Of a DNA stretch of 19,284 nt, positions 1 to 7,413 are shown piece after piece. Position numbers and translations under genes: made by a program. Where the stretch lies: NCBI GenBank assembly GCA_013298245.1, contig JAAFHD010000016.1, positions 1-19,284 of the forward strand, written 5' to 3'. The DNA is from Alphaproteobacteria bacterium. Lineage in GTDB: Bacteria; Pseudomonadota; Alphaproteobacteria; Acetobacterales; Acetobacteraceae. Each line of letters starts with the position of its first letter. Position 1 is the first letter of the stretch. The notes under the pieces were generated by a model. It was not told the DNA's origin. It ran no database searches and saw only the letters and a program-made list of their open reading frames with translations.

Positions 1-1865
1 CCCGCACCCAGGCTCATGGCCAGGAAGGGCTGCATGTTGGGGATGACGCCGAAGCGATTCGCCACATCGGAAATGCGCGGCATCGACACCTGCTGCGCGA
101 TGCGCACGGTCACCAGGTTCAGGCTACGTTCCATGGCACTTCGCATGGTCAGCGCCGCGCCGGAGACGCTGCCGTCGTAGTTGCCCGGGCGCCAGACTTG
201 CCCGCCGGATTGGATTTCGATCGCGGTATCCAGATACCGCTGGTTGGGCGGCGTGCCGTCCTCCAACGCGGGCAGGTAGACGAAGGGTTTGAAGGATGAT
301 CCGGGCTGGCGCATCGCCTGTGTGGCTCGGTTGAACCAGCTGCGTTCGAAGGACCAGCCGCCGGCCATGGCCAGCACGCGGCCAGTGGCGGGGTCCAGCG
401 CCACCACTGCACCTTCGGCCATCGGCGCCTGGCGCAGCAGCACGCGTTGCGCGCGTTGTGGCGTGACGGCGGGTTCGACCATCACCAGGTCACCGGGGGT
501 CAGCACATCCTGCATGCGGCGCGGCGCTGGACCGATGCGGACCGGCGCGGTGGGCGTGGCGCCGGGCGTTTGCAGGCGCGCCCAGGTGGTGTCGGGCAGG
601 TCAATCACGCCGGCGCGTTGTTGCCACGGCGCGCGGGCATGCGCGCGTTCCAGCCAGGCGACGCGCGCATCCGTGGCGCCCACCTGCTGCACCACGGCCA
701 GGCGCCAGGCGGGCAGCATGCCGGGCGGGCGCGGCTGTGCCTCCAGCGCGGCCTGCCAGTCCTGCGGGGTGTGCGCGATGCGGCCCAGCGCGCCGCGCCA
801 GCCACCGCGACGGTCGTATTGCATCAGGCCATTGCGCAGCGCTTCTTCGGCCGCGGCCTGCAAGGGTGGTTCCATGCTGGTGCGCACCACCAGGCCACCG
901 CCGGCGGCCTGCTCGGCGCCGAAGCGCTGCACCAATTCGCGGCGCACTTCTTCCGTGAAATGCTGCCCGACGGGCACCATGTCCGGCCGGCGCGTGGGGC
1001 GGGCGACGATGGCCTCCGCGCGCGCTGCGGTGGCCTCGGCCGCGGTGATGTGGCCTTCCTCGGCCATGCGGCCCAGCACCCAGTCGCGGCGGATGCGCGC
1101 CTGTTCCGGGAAGCGCATGGGGTTGTAGTTGTTGGGCGCCTTGGGCAACGCCGCCAGGAAGGCCATTTCGGACAGTGTCAGCTCGTCCAGGCTCTTGTTG
1201 AAATAGGTCTGCGCGGCGGCCGCGACGCCATAGGCCTGCGCGCCCAGGTAGATTTCATTCAGGTAGATTTCCAGAATGCGCGCCTTGGGCAGGGTGGCTT
1301 CCAGGCGGCGCGCCAACAGCGCCTCGCGCGCCTTGCGCAGCAGGGTGCGGTCGGCGCCGACCAGCATGTTCTTCGCGACCTGCTGGGTGATGGTGGAAGC
1401 ACCCTGCATGCGGCCGCGGCCGCCGGTTTGCGCATAGGTCAGGATGGCGCGCGTCATGCCGATGGGGTCGATGCCGCCATGGCTTTCGAAGCGCTGGTCC
1501 TCGGCCGCGATGAAGGCCAGTTGCAGGCGGCGCGGGATGGCTTCCATCGGCACGAAGACGCGGCGTTCATTCGCCAGTTCCGCCATCAGGCGCGAATCGG
1601 AGGCGTAGATGCGCGACATCTGCTGCGGCTGGTAATCCGCCAGCCAGCCGTATTCCGGCAGGTCAGCGCTGAGCGAGCGATACAGCCCGAAAGCCGCGAC
1701 GCCACCGCCGACCACCATCACGGTGAAGCCCAGCATCATCAAACGCAGGATTCCGAAGCCGGCGAAGCGGCGCCGGCGGCGTGGTTTTTCAGGCGGCGGC
1801 GTGGGCGCTGCCGGGTCCGGGGATGGCGTTGCCATGGGCGCGTCTGCGCGGAGCGGCGGCTGCAT
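1..1865 (-). CDS. mrcA: Penicillin-binding protein 1A (bifunctional transglycosylase/transpeptidase), C-terminus cut by window edge
   Basis: Class A PBP that polymerises lipid II into glycan strands and cross-links the stem peptides; anchored in the inner membrane with its body in the periplasm. Seen: a proline-rich then Arg-rich cytoplasmic N-terminus (PRRRRRFAG), one membrane segment at about residues 40-62, and a GT51 domain with the EDQRFESHGG motif (catalytic Glu122) and GASTITQQVAKN. An OB-like linker follows, then a transpeptidase domain with the SxxK motif QPGSSFKPF (nucleophile Ser523) and SLN at 581-583. About 621 codons are present; the KTG motif and the rest of the C-terminus lie beyond base 1. 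An in-frame TGA sits just upstream. ATG 1865, ATG 1835 and GTG 1871 are all possible starts and none has a good ribosome-binding site; 1865 is the most 5' ATG. It lies 63 nt downstream of the small secreted-protein gene on the same strand. Confidence 0.95.
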   Translation of the reverse strand, partial: MQPPLRADAPMATPSPDPAAPTPPPEKPRRRRRFAGFGILRLMMLGFTVMVVGGGVAAFGLYRSLSADLPEYGWLADYQPQQMSRIYASDSRLMAELANERRVFVPMEAIPRRLQLAFIAAEDQRFESHGGIDPIGMTRAILTYAQTGGRGRMQGASTITQQVAKNMLVGADRTLLRKAREALLARRLEATLPKARILEIYLNEIYLGAQAYGVAAAAQTYFNKSLDELTLSEMAFLAALPKAPNNYNPMRFPEQARIRRDWVLGRMAEEGHITAAEATAARAEAIVARPTRRPDMVPVGQHFTEEVRRELVQRFGAEQAAGGGLVVRTSMEPPLQAAAEEALRNGLMQYDRRGGWRGALGRIAHTPQDWQAALEAQPRPPGMLPAWRLAVVQQVGATDARVAWLERAHARAPWQQRAGVIDLPDTTWARLQTPGATPTAPVRIGPAPRRMQDVLTPGDLVMVEPAVTPQRAQRVLLRQAPMAEGAVVALDPATGRVLAMAGGWSFERSWFNRATQAMRQPGSSFKPFVYLPALEDGTPPNQRYLDTAIEIQSGGQVWRPGNYDGSVSGAALTMRSAMERSLNLVTVRIAQQVSMPRISDVANRFGVIPNMQPFLAMSLGA

Positions 1866-1878
1866 ATTCACTGCATAT
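1860..1878. repeat. Short direct repeat at the PBP1A start
   Basis: CTGCATAT occurs at 1860-1867 and again at 1871-1878, an 11-bp period (about one helical turn) and A/T-richer than its surroundings. It overlaps the candidate start codons of the PBP1A gene. It could be a protein-binding site or chance; function unknown. Confidence 0.35.
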
Positions 1879-1928
1879 CACGCCACGCGGTGCGGTGCAG
1901 CACGTTCTGGTGATCTCGTTGGCCCGCA

Positions 1929-2366
1929 TCACGATCTGGGGCTGACCACGCATGAATCGCCGCCGACGTCCAAGCCGATGCTGGCCTCGACGCTCATTTG
2001 CCCAAGCACCCAGGTCCGCTGTCGGCAGACTTCCTGCCAGCCCATGCCGGTCTGGAACTGCGCGATGACCTGGATGGCCGTGGTCCCCGCGGGGCGTTGC
2101 AAGGTGAAGCAATGGCTTCTGATCGCCGGCGGGTTGCCTGACGTGGCCAGCGCCTCTGCCCGGGTGAAACTGCGTTCCCAGATCTGGGTGCCCGCACTTT
2201 CCGATGTGAAGGCCAGCACGCGGACGCGCGCGCCATTCTGATCCCGCTGTGGGTTGACCACCAATCGGGTGCAGAACGACAGCGGTTCAGTCGGCGCACT
2301 GCCCTGCGCGCCGGCCGTGGCTGGCACCAGAAGCAGCATCATCAGGGCAAGAGCGCGTGTCATCAT
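1929..2366 (-). CDS. Small secreted protein of unknown function, four cysteines
   Basis: 145 residues, not recognised as any named family. It begins with a clear Sec signal peptide: MMTR, a hydrophobic core ALALMMLLLVPAT, and an Ala-x-Ala type site near residues 18-21 (TAGA|Q). The mature part is about 125 residues with four cysteines (32, 86, 114, 139), an even number that would allow two disulfides in the periplasm. It has alternating polar/hydrophobic stretches suggestive of a beta-rich fold (for example RVRVLAF and AIQVIAQF). No lipobox is seen: there is no Cys at the cleavage site. It lies between secA (75-nt gap) and the PBP1A gene (63-nt gap), all on the same strand, so an envelope role is plausible but unproven. 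ATG 2366 and the adjacent ATG 2363 are alternative starts; no strong ribosome-binding site precedes them. Confidence 0.8.
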   Translation of the reverse strand: MMTRALALMMLLLVPATAGAQGSAPTEPLSFCTRLVVNPQRDQNGARVRVLAFTSESAGTQIWERSFTRAEALATSGNPPAIRSHCFTLQRPAGTTAIQVIAQFQTGMGWQEVCRQRTWVLGQMSVEASIGLDVGGDSCVVSPRS

Positions 2367-2388
2367 GGTGCGGCCGACGCTAGCCCAA

Positions 2389-2404
2389 GCGCCACGCGTG
2401 GCGC
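2389..2404. repeat. Perfect 16-bp palindrome between secA and the secreted-protein gene
   Basis: GCGCCACGCGTGGCGC equals its own reverse complement. In RNA it could form a 6-bp stem with a CGCG tetraloop. On the minus strand it is followed by TTGGG rather than a T-run, so it is at best a weak terminator. It could equally be a dyad operator for the gene starting at 2366. Confidence 0.5.
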
Positions 2405-2432
2405 GATAGATGGTTGCGATGGCGCCGATGGA

Positions 2433-2450
2433 CGCGGCGTATCAGCCGCG
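2433..2450 (-). terminator. Hairpin over the secA stop codon (possible terminator or attenuator)
   Basis: Arms CGCGGC (2433-2438) and GCCGCG (2445-2450) pair perfectly around a 6-nt loop that contains the secA TGA stop. There is no T-tract after it. Together with the palindrome at 2389-2404 it gives two tandem GC hairpins in the 75-nt gap after secA. It may reduce read-through into the downstream genes or protect the secA mRNA 3' end. Confidence 0.35.
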
Positions 2451-5135
2451 CCCGTGGCAGTGCTTGAACTTCTTGCCCGACCCGCAGGGGCAGGGCGCGT
2501 TGCGTGGCGTGTCCCCCCAGGTCGTCGGGTCGTTCGCATCCACCGCGATGGCGCGGCGCGGCGTGTGGGGCGCCTCGGCCTCGGGTGCGGCACCTTCGGG
2601 TGCGGGGTGGCTCATCTGCATGAAGCGCACCGGCTCGGGGCTCGGCGGCGGTTGGTCGGGGCGCAGTTCCAGGCGCAGCAGCAGGCTGGTCACGCGTTCG
2701 CGCATTTCCTCCAGCATGGCGTTGAACAGCGCGAAGGCCTCGCGCTTGTATTCGTTCAGCGGGTCGCGCTGGCCGTATGCGCGCAAACCAATGCCTTGCC
2801 GCAGATGGTCCAGCTGCAACAGGTGTTCCTTCCACTGCTGGTCGAAGATCTGCAGCAGCAGGGATTTTTCGACCATGCGCATCATCTCTGGCCCGATATC
2901 GGCGGCCTTGGATGCGGCGGTGCGGTCCGCGGTTTCCAGCAGGCGTTCCAGGATCAGGTCGTCGTCGATGCCCTCTTCCTTGCCCATCGCTTCGATCGGC
3001 ATATCCAGGCCCAGCACACTGCGCACCTTGGCTTCCAGCCCGACCAGGTCCCACTGCTCGGGATACGAATTCTCGGGGATGTAGCGGCGATGCATTTCCG
3101 CGATGGTCTCGTGGCGCATTTCGCCGACGGTCTCGGACAGGTCGGTCGCGTCCATGAAGGCGCGGCGCTGGCTGTACACTTCGCGCCGCTGGTCGTTCAT
3201 CACGTCGTCGTATTTCAGCAGGTTCTTGCGCATGTCGAAGTTGCGCGCTTCGACCTTTTTCTGCGCGCGTTCCAGCGCCTTGTTGATCCAGGAATGCGTG
3301 ATCGCCTCGCCTTCTTTCAGGCCGAGTTTCTGCAGCATCCCACCCATGCGCTCGGACCCGAAAATCCGCATCAAATCGTCTTCCAAGGACAGGAAGAATC
3401 GCGACCCACCCGGGTCACCCTGGCGCCCCGAACGGCCGCGCAGCTGGTTGTCGATGCGGCGCGATTCGTGGCGTTCTGTGCCGATGACGAACAGGCCGCC
3501 GGCGGCCTTCACCTGTTCGCTGAACACCGCGACTTCCGCTTCGTGGCGCGCGAATGCGGCCTCATAGGTGGGGCCTTCGCTCGCACCTGATTCCTGGCGC
3601 GCCAGCATCTCGGTATTGCCGCCCAATTTGATGTCGGTGCCGCGGCCGGCCATGTTGGTGGCGATGGTGATCGCACCCGGGCGGCCGGCCTGCGCGATGA
3701 TCTCCGCTTCCTGCTCGTGATAGCGCGCGTTCAACACGCTGTGCGGAATCTTCGCCTGCTTCAGCAGGCCGGAAATGATCTCGCTTTTCTCGATGCTGGT
3801 GGTGCCGACCAGCGCGGGTTGCCCGCGGTCGCGACACTCGCCGATCAGCTTGATGACGGCCTGGTATTTCTCCAGCGCCGAGCGATACACCTCGTCATCC
3901 TCATCGATGCGTGCGACCGGCACGTTGGTGGGGATTTCGACCACATCCAGCTTGTAGATCTCGGCGAATTCGTCGGCCTCGGTCGCGGCCGTGCCGGTCA
4001 TGCCGGCCAGCTTGGGGTAGAGGCGGAAATAGTTCTGGAAAGTGATGCTCGCCAGCGTCTGGTTTTCCGGCTGGACCGTCACATCCTCCTTCGCTTCCAG
4101 CGCCTGGTGCAGCCCGTCGGAATAGCGCCGGCCTTCCATCATGCGGCCGGTGAATTCGTCGATGATGACGATCTTGTCCTCACGCACCACGTATTCCACG
4201 TCGCGCTTGAACAGCGTGTGCGCGCGCAGGCTCTGGTTGACGTGATGCACGATCGAGACATTGATCGCGTCATACAGCGCGCCTTCCTCCAGCACGCCGT
4301 ATTCGCGCAGCATCGGCTCGATATCCTCGCCGCCCTTTTCCGTCATGGAGACGGTGCGCTGCTTCTCATCCTTCTCGTAGCGCTCAGCGTCCTTCACGAA
4401 TTCGACCATCACCGTGTTCACGCGGCGATACAGATCCGACGTATCATCGGTGGGGCCGGAAATGATCAGCGGCGTGCGCGCCTCATCCACCAGGATGCTG
4501 TCCACCTCATCGACGATGCCGTAGTTGAACGGCCGCTGGCACATCTCGCCCAGTGAGTACTTCATGTTGTCACGCAGATAGTCGAAGCCGAACTCGTTGT
4601 TGGTGCCATAGGTGATGTCGCAGGCGTATTGCTCGCGCCGCTGATCGTCATTCAACCCATGCACGATCACGCCCGTCGTCAGGCCCAGGAAGCTGTAGAC
4701 GCGGCCCATCCATTCGCTGTCGCGCTTGGCCAGGTAGTCGTTCACGGTCACCACATGCACGCCCTTGCCGGACAACGCATTCAGATACACCGGCAGGGTC
4801 GCGACCAGCGTCTTGCCTTCGCCGGTCTTCATCTCGGCGATGCGCCCTTCGTGCAGCACCATGCCGCCGATCATCTGCACATCGAAATGCCGCAAGCCCA
4901 GCGCGCGCTTGGAGCCTTCCCGCACCACGGCGAAGGCCTCTTCCAGCACATCGTCCAGCTCTGCGCCCGCGGCGATCTTCGCCTTGAATTCCTCGGTCTT
5001 CGCGCGCAGCGCGTCATCCGACAGCGCGGCCATCGCCGGTTCAAACGCGTTGATCTTCGGCACCCGCGCCTGGAAGCGCTTCAAGGCGCGGTCGTTGGAA
5101 GAGCCGAAAATGGCACTGACGATACGGGCGAACAT
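2442..5135 (-). CDS. secA: Protein translocase ATPase SecA
   Basis: Motor ATPase that pushes unfolded preproteins through SecYEG. 897 residues, the usual family length. Seen: Walker A MKTGEGKT (102-109), the DEAD-like Walker [12 protein letters not shown] (209-219), [16 protein letters not shown], the preprotein cross-linking and helical scaffold regions, and helicase-type motifs in the second nucleotide-binding fold ([25 protein letters not shown]). The C-terminal SecB/lipid-binding zinc motif is intact, with Cys882, Cys884, Cys893 and His894. A longer reading frame extends to 5261, but ATG 5135 is preferred: it gives the canonical N-terminus [20 protein letters not shown] and follows GGAGGT with 9-nt spacing. 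It is divergent from the parvulin gene. Regulation is probably from the shared 146-bp intergenic region. Confidence 0.98.
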   Translation of the reverse strand: MFARIVSAIFGSSNDRALKRFQARVPKINAFEPAMAALSDDALRAKTEEFKAKIAAGAELDDVLEEAFAVVREGSKRALGLRHFDVQMIGGMVLHEGRIAEMKTGEGKTLVATLPVYLNALSGKGVHVVTVNDYLAKRDSEWMGRVYSFLGLTTGVIVHGLNDDQRREQYACDITYGTNNEFGFDYLRDNMKYSLGEMCQRPFNYGIVDEVDSILVDEARTPLIISGPTDDTSDLYRRVNTVMVEFVKDAERYEKDEKQRTVSMTEKGGEDIEPMLREYGVLEEGALYDAINVSIVHHVNQSLRAHTLFKRDVEYVVREDKIVIIDEFTGRMMEGRRYSDGLHQALEAKEDVTVQPENQTLASITFQNYFRLYPKLAGMTGTAATEADEFAEIYKLDVVEIPTNVPVARIDEDDEVYRSALEKYQAVIKLIGECRDRGQPALVGTTSIEKSEIISGLLKQAKIPHSVLNARYHEQEAEIIAQAGRPGAITIATNMAGRGTDIKLGGNTEMLARQESGASEGPTYEAAFARHEAEVAVFSEQVKAAGGLFVIGTERHESRRIDNQLRGRSGRQGDPGGSRFFLSLEDDLMRIFGSERMGGMLQKLGLKEGEAITHSWINKALERAQKKVEARNFDMRKNLLKYDDVMNDQRREVYSQRRAFMDATDLSETVGEMRHETIAEMHRRYIPENSYPEQWDLVGLEAKVRSVLGLDMPIEAMGKEEGIDDDLILERLLETADRTAASKAADIGPEMMRMVEKSLLLQIFDQQWKEHLLQLDHLRQGIGLRAYGQRDPLNEYKREAFALFNAMLEEMRERVTSLLLRLELRPDQPPPSPEPVRFMQMSHPAPEGAAPEAEAPHTPRRAIAVDANDPTTWGDTPRNAPCPCGSGKKFKHCHGRG

Positions 5136-5150
5136 GAATGGCGGACCTCC

Positions 5151-5181
5151 GGCACGGAAATGCCGAAACCCCGGCTGTGCC
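5151..5181 (-). promoter_or_regulatory. Nested stem-loop in the secA leader directly beside its ribosome-binding site
   Basis: On the minus-strand RNA, GGCAC (plus 5177-5181) can pair with GTGCC (plus 5151-5155), enclosing GCCG/CGGC (plus 5172-5175 with 5162-5165). The outer arm ends one base from the GGAGGT ribosome-binding site (plus 5145-5150). secA translation is controlled by leader structure in E. coli through SecM; no SecM-like arrest peptide is visible here. Regulatory role is inference. Confidence 0.3.
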
Positions 5182-5188
5182 CGGCATG

Positions 5189-5218
5189 CAGATAGGGTGC
5201 CGGGGGGTGGGGGGTCAA
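5189..5218 (-). promoter_or_regulatory. Candidate sigma-70-type promoter for secA
   Basis: On the minus strand, TTGACC (plus 5213-5218) and TATCTG (plus 5189-5194) are separated by 18 bp. The -35 matches the consensus at five of six positions; the -10 only at three. The spacer is almost entirely a C-tract. A start near 5182 would give a leader of about 45 nt, which fits the downstream ribosome-binding site. Confidence 0.4.
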
Positions 5219-5230
5219 CTTGTGGCACCC
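5195..5230. repeat. Inverted repeat over the secA promoter region
   Basis: GGGTGCC (5195-5201) and GGCACCC (5224-5230) are exact reverse complements, 29 bp centre to centre. They flank the candidate -35 of secA and lie where a divergent promoter for the plus-strand operon would be. They could be an operator. Seven-base arms in such GC-rich DNA can also arise by chance. Confidence 0.3.
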
Positions 5231-5248
5231 CGGCGCTTCGGCCATTGT
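5220..5248 (+). promoter_or_regulatory. Weak candidate promoter for the plus-strand operon
   Basis: TTGTGG (5220-5225), a 17-bp spacer, then CATTGT (5243-5248), about 34 bp upstream of the parvulin start. Each box matches consensus at only three of six positions. It is listed because a promoter is expected somewhere in this 146-bp region and no better one was seen. Confidence 0.2.
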
Positions 5249-5281
5249 CCGCCCGAACCAATCAGCCAAGGTCGCAACGAC

Positions 5282-6181
5282 ATGCGCTATATCGCCGCCA
5301 TCCTTTTGGGCCTGGCCGGGCCAGCCCTGGCCCAGGCGCCCGCAACGCCCCCCGCCGACCCCGTTCTGGCCACCGTGGAGGGCGAGCCCGTGCGCCTGTC
5401 GGAAGTGCTGGCGGGTGCGGCGGAAGTGCTGCCGCCCGACCTGCGCAACGTCCCGCCCGACCTGCTGCTGACCATGCTGCCGCCGCAGGTCATCCAGCAG
5501 CTGGTGGACCGCGCGGTGAATGACCGCGCGATCATCATCGTGGCGCGCCGCCTGGGTGTGGACCGTGACCCTGAAGTGCGCGCGCGAATCGAACGCGCCG
5601 AGCGCCAGGAAATCACCCAGGCACTGCTGCGCCGTGAGGTGCTGCCGCGCCTGACCGATGAAGCCGTGCGCGCGCGTTTCGACCGCGACCACGCGAACCG
5701 TCCGGCGGAGGAAGAGGTCCGCGCGCGCCACATCCTGGTGCCCACCGAAGCCGAGGCGCGCACGCTGCTGGCCGAACTGGCGCGCGGCACCTCCTTCGAG
5801 GATGTGTCGCGCCGTGCCGGCACGGGCGCCGGCACGCGCGAAGCCGGTGACCTGGGCTGGTTCAAGCGCGGCGACATGGTGCCTGAATTCGCCAACGCCG
5901 CCTTCGCCATGCAGGCCGGCCAGACCAGCACCGCGCCGGTGCGCACGCAATTCGGCTGGCACATCATCCGCGTGGAAGAACGCCGCCGCAACGCCGGCCC
6001 GACCTTCGAAGAAGCGCGCGAGACGGTCCGCGAACAGCTGTTGCAGGATGAGGTGAACGCGGCGCTGGAACGCATCCGCGCCCAGGTGAATGTGACGCGC
6101 ACCGAAGCACCCGCACCGCCCGCGCCCGCGCTGCTGCAAGGCGCGCAACCGCCCGCACCGCCGCCGCCCGCCCGGAGGTAA
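5282..6181 (+). CDS. Periplasmic parvulin-type peptidyl-prolyl isomerase (PpiC/SurA-like)
   Basis: 299 residues. N-terminal signal peptide MRYIAAILLGLAGPALAQA, with cleavage expected around residues 17-19. An alpha-helical SurA_N-like segment follows at about 25-140. A single PpiC rotamase domain spans about 145-235 and includes RARHILV, the GDLGWFKRGDMVPEF block and TQFGWHIIRVEER. A helix follows, then a Pro/Ala-rich tail (about 276-299). Role: cis-trans isomerisation of Xaa-Pro bonds and chaperoning of exported proteins in the periplasm, which fits its place opposite secA. It has one parvulin domain, unlike the two of E. coli SurA, so it is closer to PrsA/PpiD-like alphaproteobacterial homologues. 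The frame is open further upstream to 5138, but ATG 5282 is chosen because it yields the signal peptide. The ribosome-binding site is weak (AAGG, 10-nt spacing). Two nt separate it from argJ. Confidence 0.93.
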   Translation: MRYIAAILLGLAGPALAQAPATPPADPVLATVEGEPVRLSEVLAGAAEVLPPDLRNVPPDLLLTMLPPQVIQQLVDRAVNDRAIIIVARRLGVDRDPEVRARIERAERQEITQALLRREVLPRLTDEAVRARFDRDHANRPAEEEVRARHILVPTEAEARTLLAELARGTSFEDVSRRAGTGAGTREAGDLGWFKRGDMVPEFANAAFAMQAGQTSTAPVRTQFGWHIIRVEERRRNAGPTFEEARETVREQLLQDEVNAALERIRAQVNVTRTEAPAPPAPALLQGAQPPAPPPPARR

Positions 6182-6183
6182 TC

Positions 6184-7413
6184 ATGGCCCACGAAGTCTC
6201 GCCCCTGATGCTGCCCCTGCCGGCGATGCCGCCGGTGCCGGGCGTGGCCATCGCCACCGGCGCCGCGGGCATCCGCTACAAGGCGCGCGAGGACGTGACC
6301 ATGATGGTCTTCCCCGCGGGCACGACCGTTGCGGGCGTCTTCACGCGCAACCAATGCCCCGGCGCGCCGGTGGATTGGTGCCGCGCCGCGCTGCCTGCGG
6401 GCCGCGCGCGCGCATTGCTGGTGAACGCTGGCAATTCGAACGTGTTCACCGGCCGCGCCGGGCGCGAAGCCTGTGCCGCCACCGCGGGCGCCATGGCCAA
6501 GCTGGTGGGCTGCAAACCGAAGGAGGTGTTCCTCGCCTCCACCGGCGTCATCGGCGAAAAACTGCCCACCGAAAAATACGTCGCCGCCCTGCCCGGCATC
6601 GTGGCGAAAACCGGCGCCGATGGCTGGCACGCCGCCGCGCGCGCCATCATGACGACCGACACCTTCGCGAAGGGCGCCACGCGCACCGCGAAGATTGGCG
6701 ATGCCACCGTCACCATCAGCGGCATCGCCAAGGGCAGCGGCATGATCATGCCGGATATGGCGACCATGCTGTCGTTCCTGGCGACGGATGCGAAAATCCC
6801 GGCACCCGTGCTGCAAGCCATTCTGAAGCGCGGCATCGGCCCCAGCTTCAACAGCGTGACGGTGGATAGCGACACCTCCACCTCCGACACGGTTTTGTTG
6901 TTCGCGACGGGCGCCACCAAGCACGCGAAAGTTCCGGCCGAAGGCGGCCCGATGCTGCGCGATTTCACCCGCGCCGTGCACGCCGTGCTGATGGAGCTGG
7001 CGCTGATGGTCGCGCGCGATGGTGAGGGCGCGCAGAAGCTGATCCGCATCGACGTGACCGGCGCTGTCAGCGCGAAATCGGCGCATCGCATCGGCATGTC
7101 GGTCGCCAATTCGCCGTTGGTCAAAACCGCCATCGCGGCGGCGGATGCCAATTGGGGCCGCATCGTCATGGCCGTCGGCAAGGCCGGCGAACCCGCAGAA
7201 CGCGACAAGCTCTCCATCGGCGTCGGCGGCACCTGGATGGCGCGCGAGGGCGAACTGGTCCCCGGCTACGACGAAGCCCCCGTCACCGCGCATATGCAGG
7301 GGCGCGAGGTGGTGATCCAGGTCGATCTCGGCCTCGGCCGCGGCAAGGCCAGCGTCTTCACCTGCGATTTGACGCACGCCTATATCGACATCAACGGCAG
7401 CTACCGGAGCTGA
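6184..7413 (+). CDS. argJ: Bifunctional ornithine acetyltransferase / N-acetylglutamate synthase
   Basis: Transfers acetyl from N-acetylornithine to glutamate, closing the acetyl cycle of arginine biosynthesis; many family members also make N-acetylglutamate from acetyl-CoA. 409 residues, normal length. Seen: STGVIGEKLP (119-128, oxyanion region), the self-cleavage block KGSGMIMPDMATMLSF with nucleophile Thr194 following Ala193, SVTVDSDTSTSDTV (224-237), AVGKAGEP, and the typical C-terminus INGSYRS. It should be cleaved autocatalytically into alpha and beta chains that form an alpha2beta2 enzyme in the cytoplasm. A strong GGAGGT lies 4 nt before the ATG and overlaps the parvulin stop. Its TGA overlaps the next start by one base. 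secA-parvulin-argJ is a gene order I associate with alphaproteobacteria (general knowledge, not checked). Confidence 0.97.
   Translation: MAHEVSPLMLPLPAMPPVPGVAIATGAAGIRYKAREDVTMMVFPAGTTVAGVFTRNQCPGAPVDWCRAALPAGRARALLVNAGNSNVFTGRAGREACAATAGAMAKLVGCKPKEVFLASTGVIGEKLPTEKYVAALPGIVAKTGADGWHAAARAIMTTDTFAKGATRTAKIGDATVTISGIAKGSGMIMPDMATMLSFLATDAKIPAPVLQAILKRGIGPSFNSVTVDSDTSTSDTVLLFATGATKHAKVPAEGGPMLRDFTRAVHAVLMELALMVARDGEGAQKLIRIDVTGAVSAKSAHRIGMSVANSPLVKTAIAAADANWGRIVMAVGKAGEPAERDKLSIGVGGTWMAREGELVPGYDEAPVTAHMQGREVVIQVDLGLGRGKASVFTCDLTHAYIDINGSYRS

Noticed and set aside
447..1913. 488-codon plus-strand open frame
   Set aside because: It is the antisense of PBP1A, whose minus-strand translation has intact GT51 and SxxK motifs.
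5136..5261. 42-residue N-terminal extension of SecA
   Set aside because: The extension crosses the promoter region and lacks similarity to SecA; ATG 5135 has a proper GGAGGT and the canonical N-terminus.
6110..6178. Pro/Ala-rich tail of the parvulin as a possible frameshift product
   Set aside because: The frame stays open to a normal stop directly before argJ, and Pro/Ala-rich tails are common in exported proteins of GC-rich Alphaproteobacteria.
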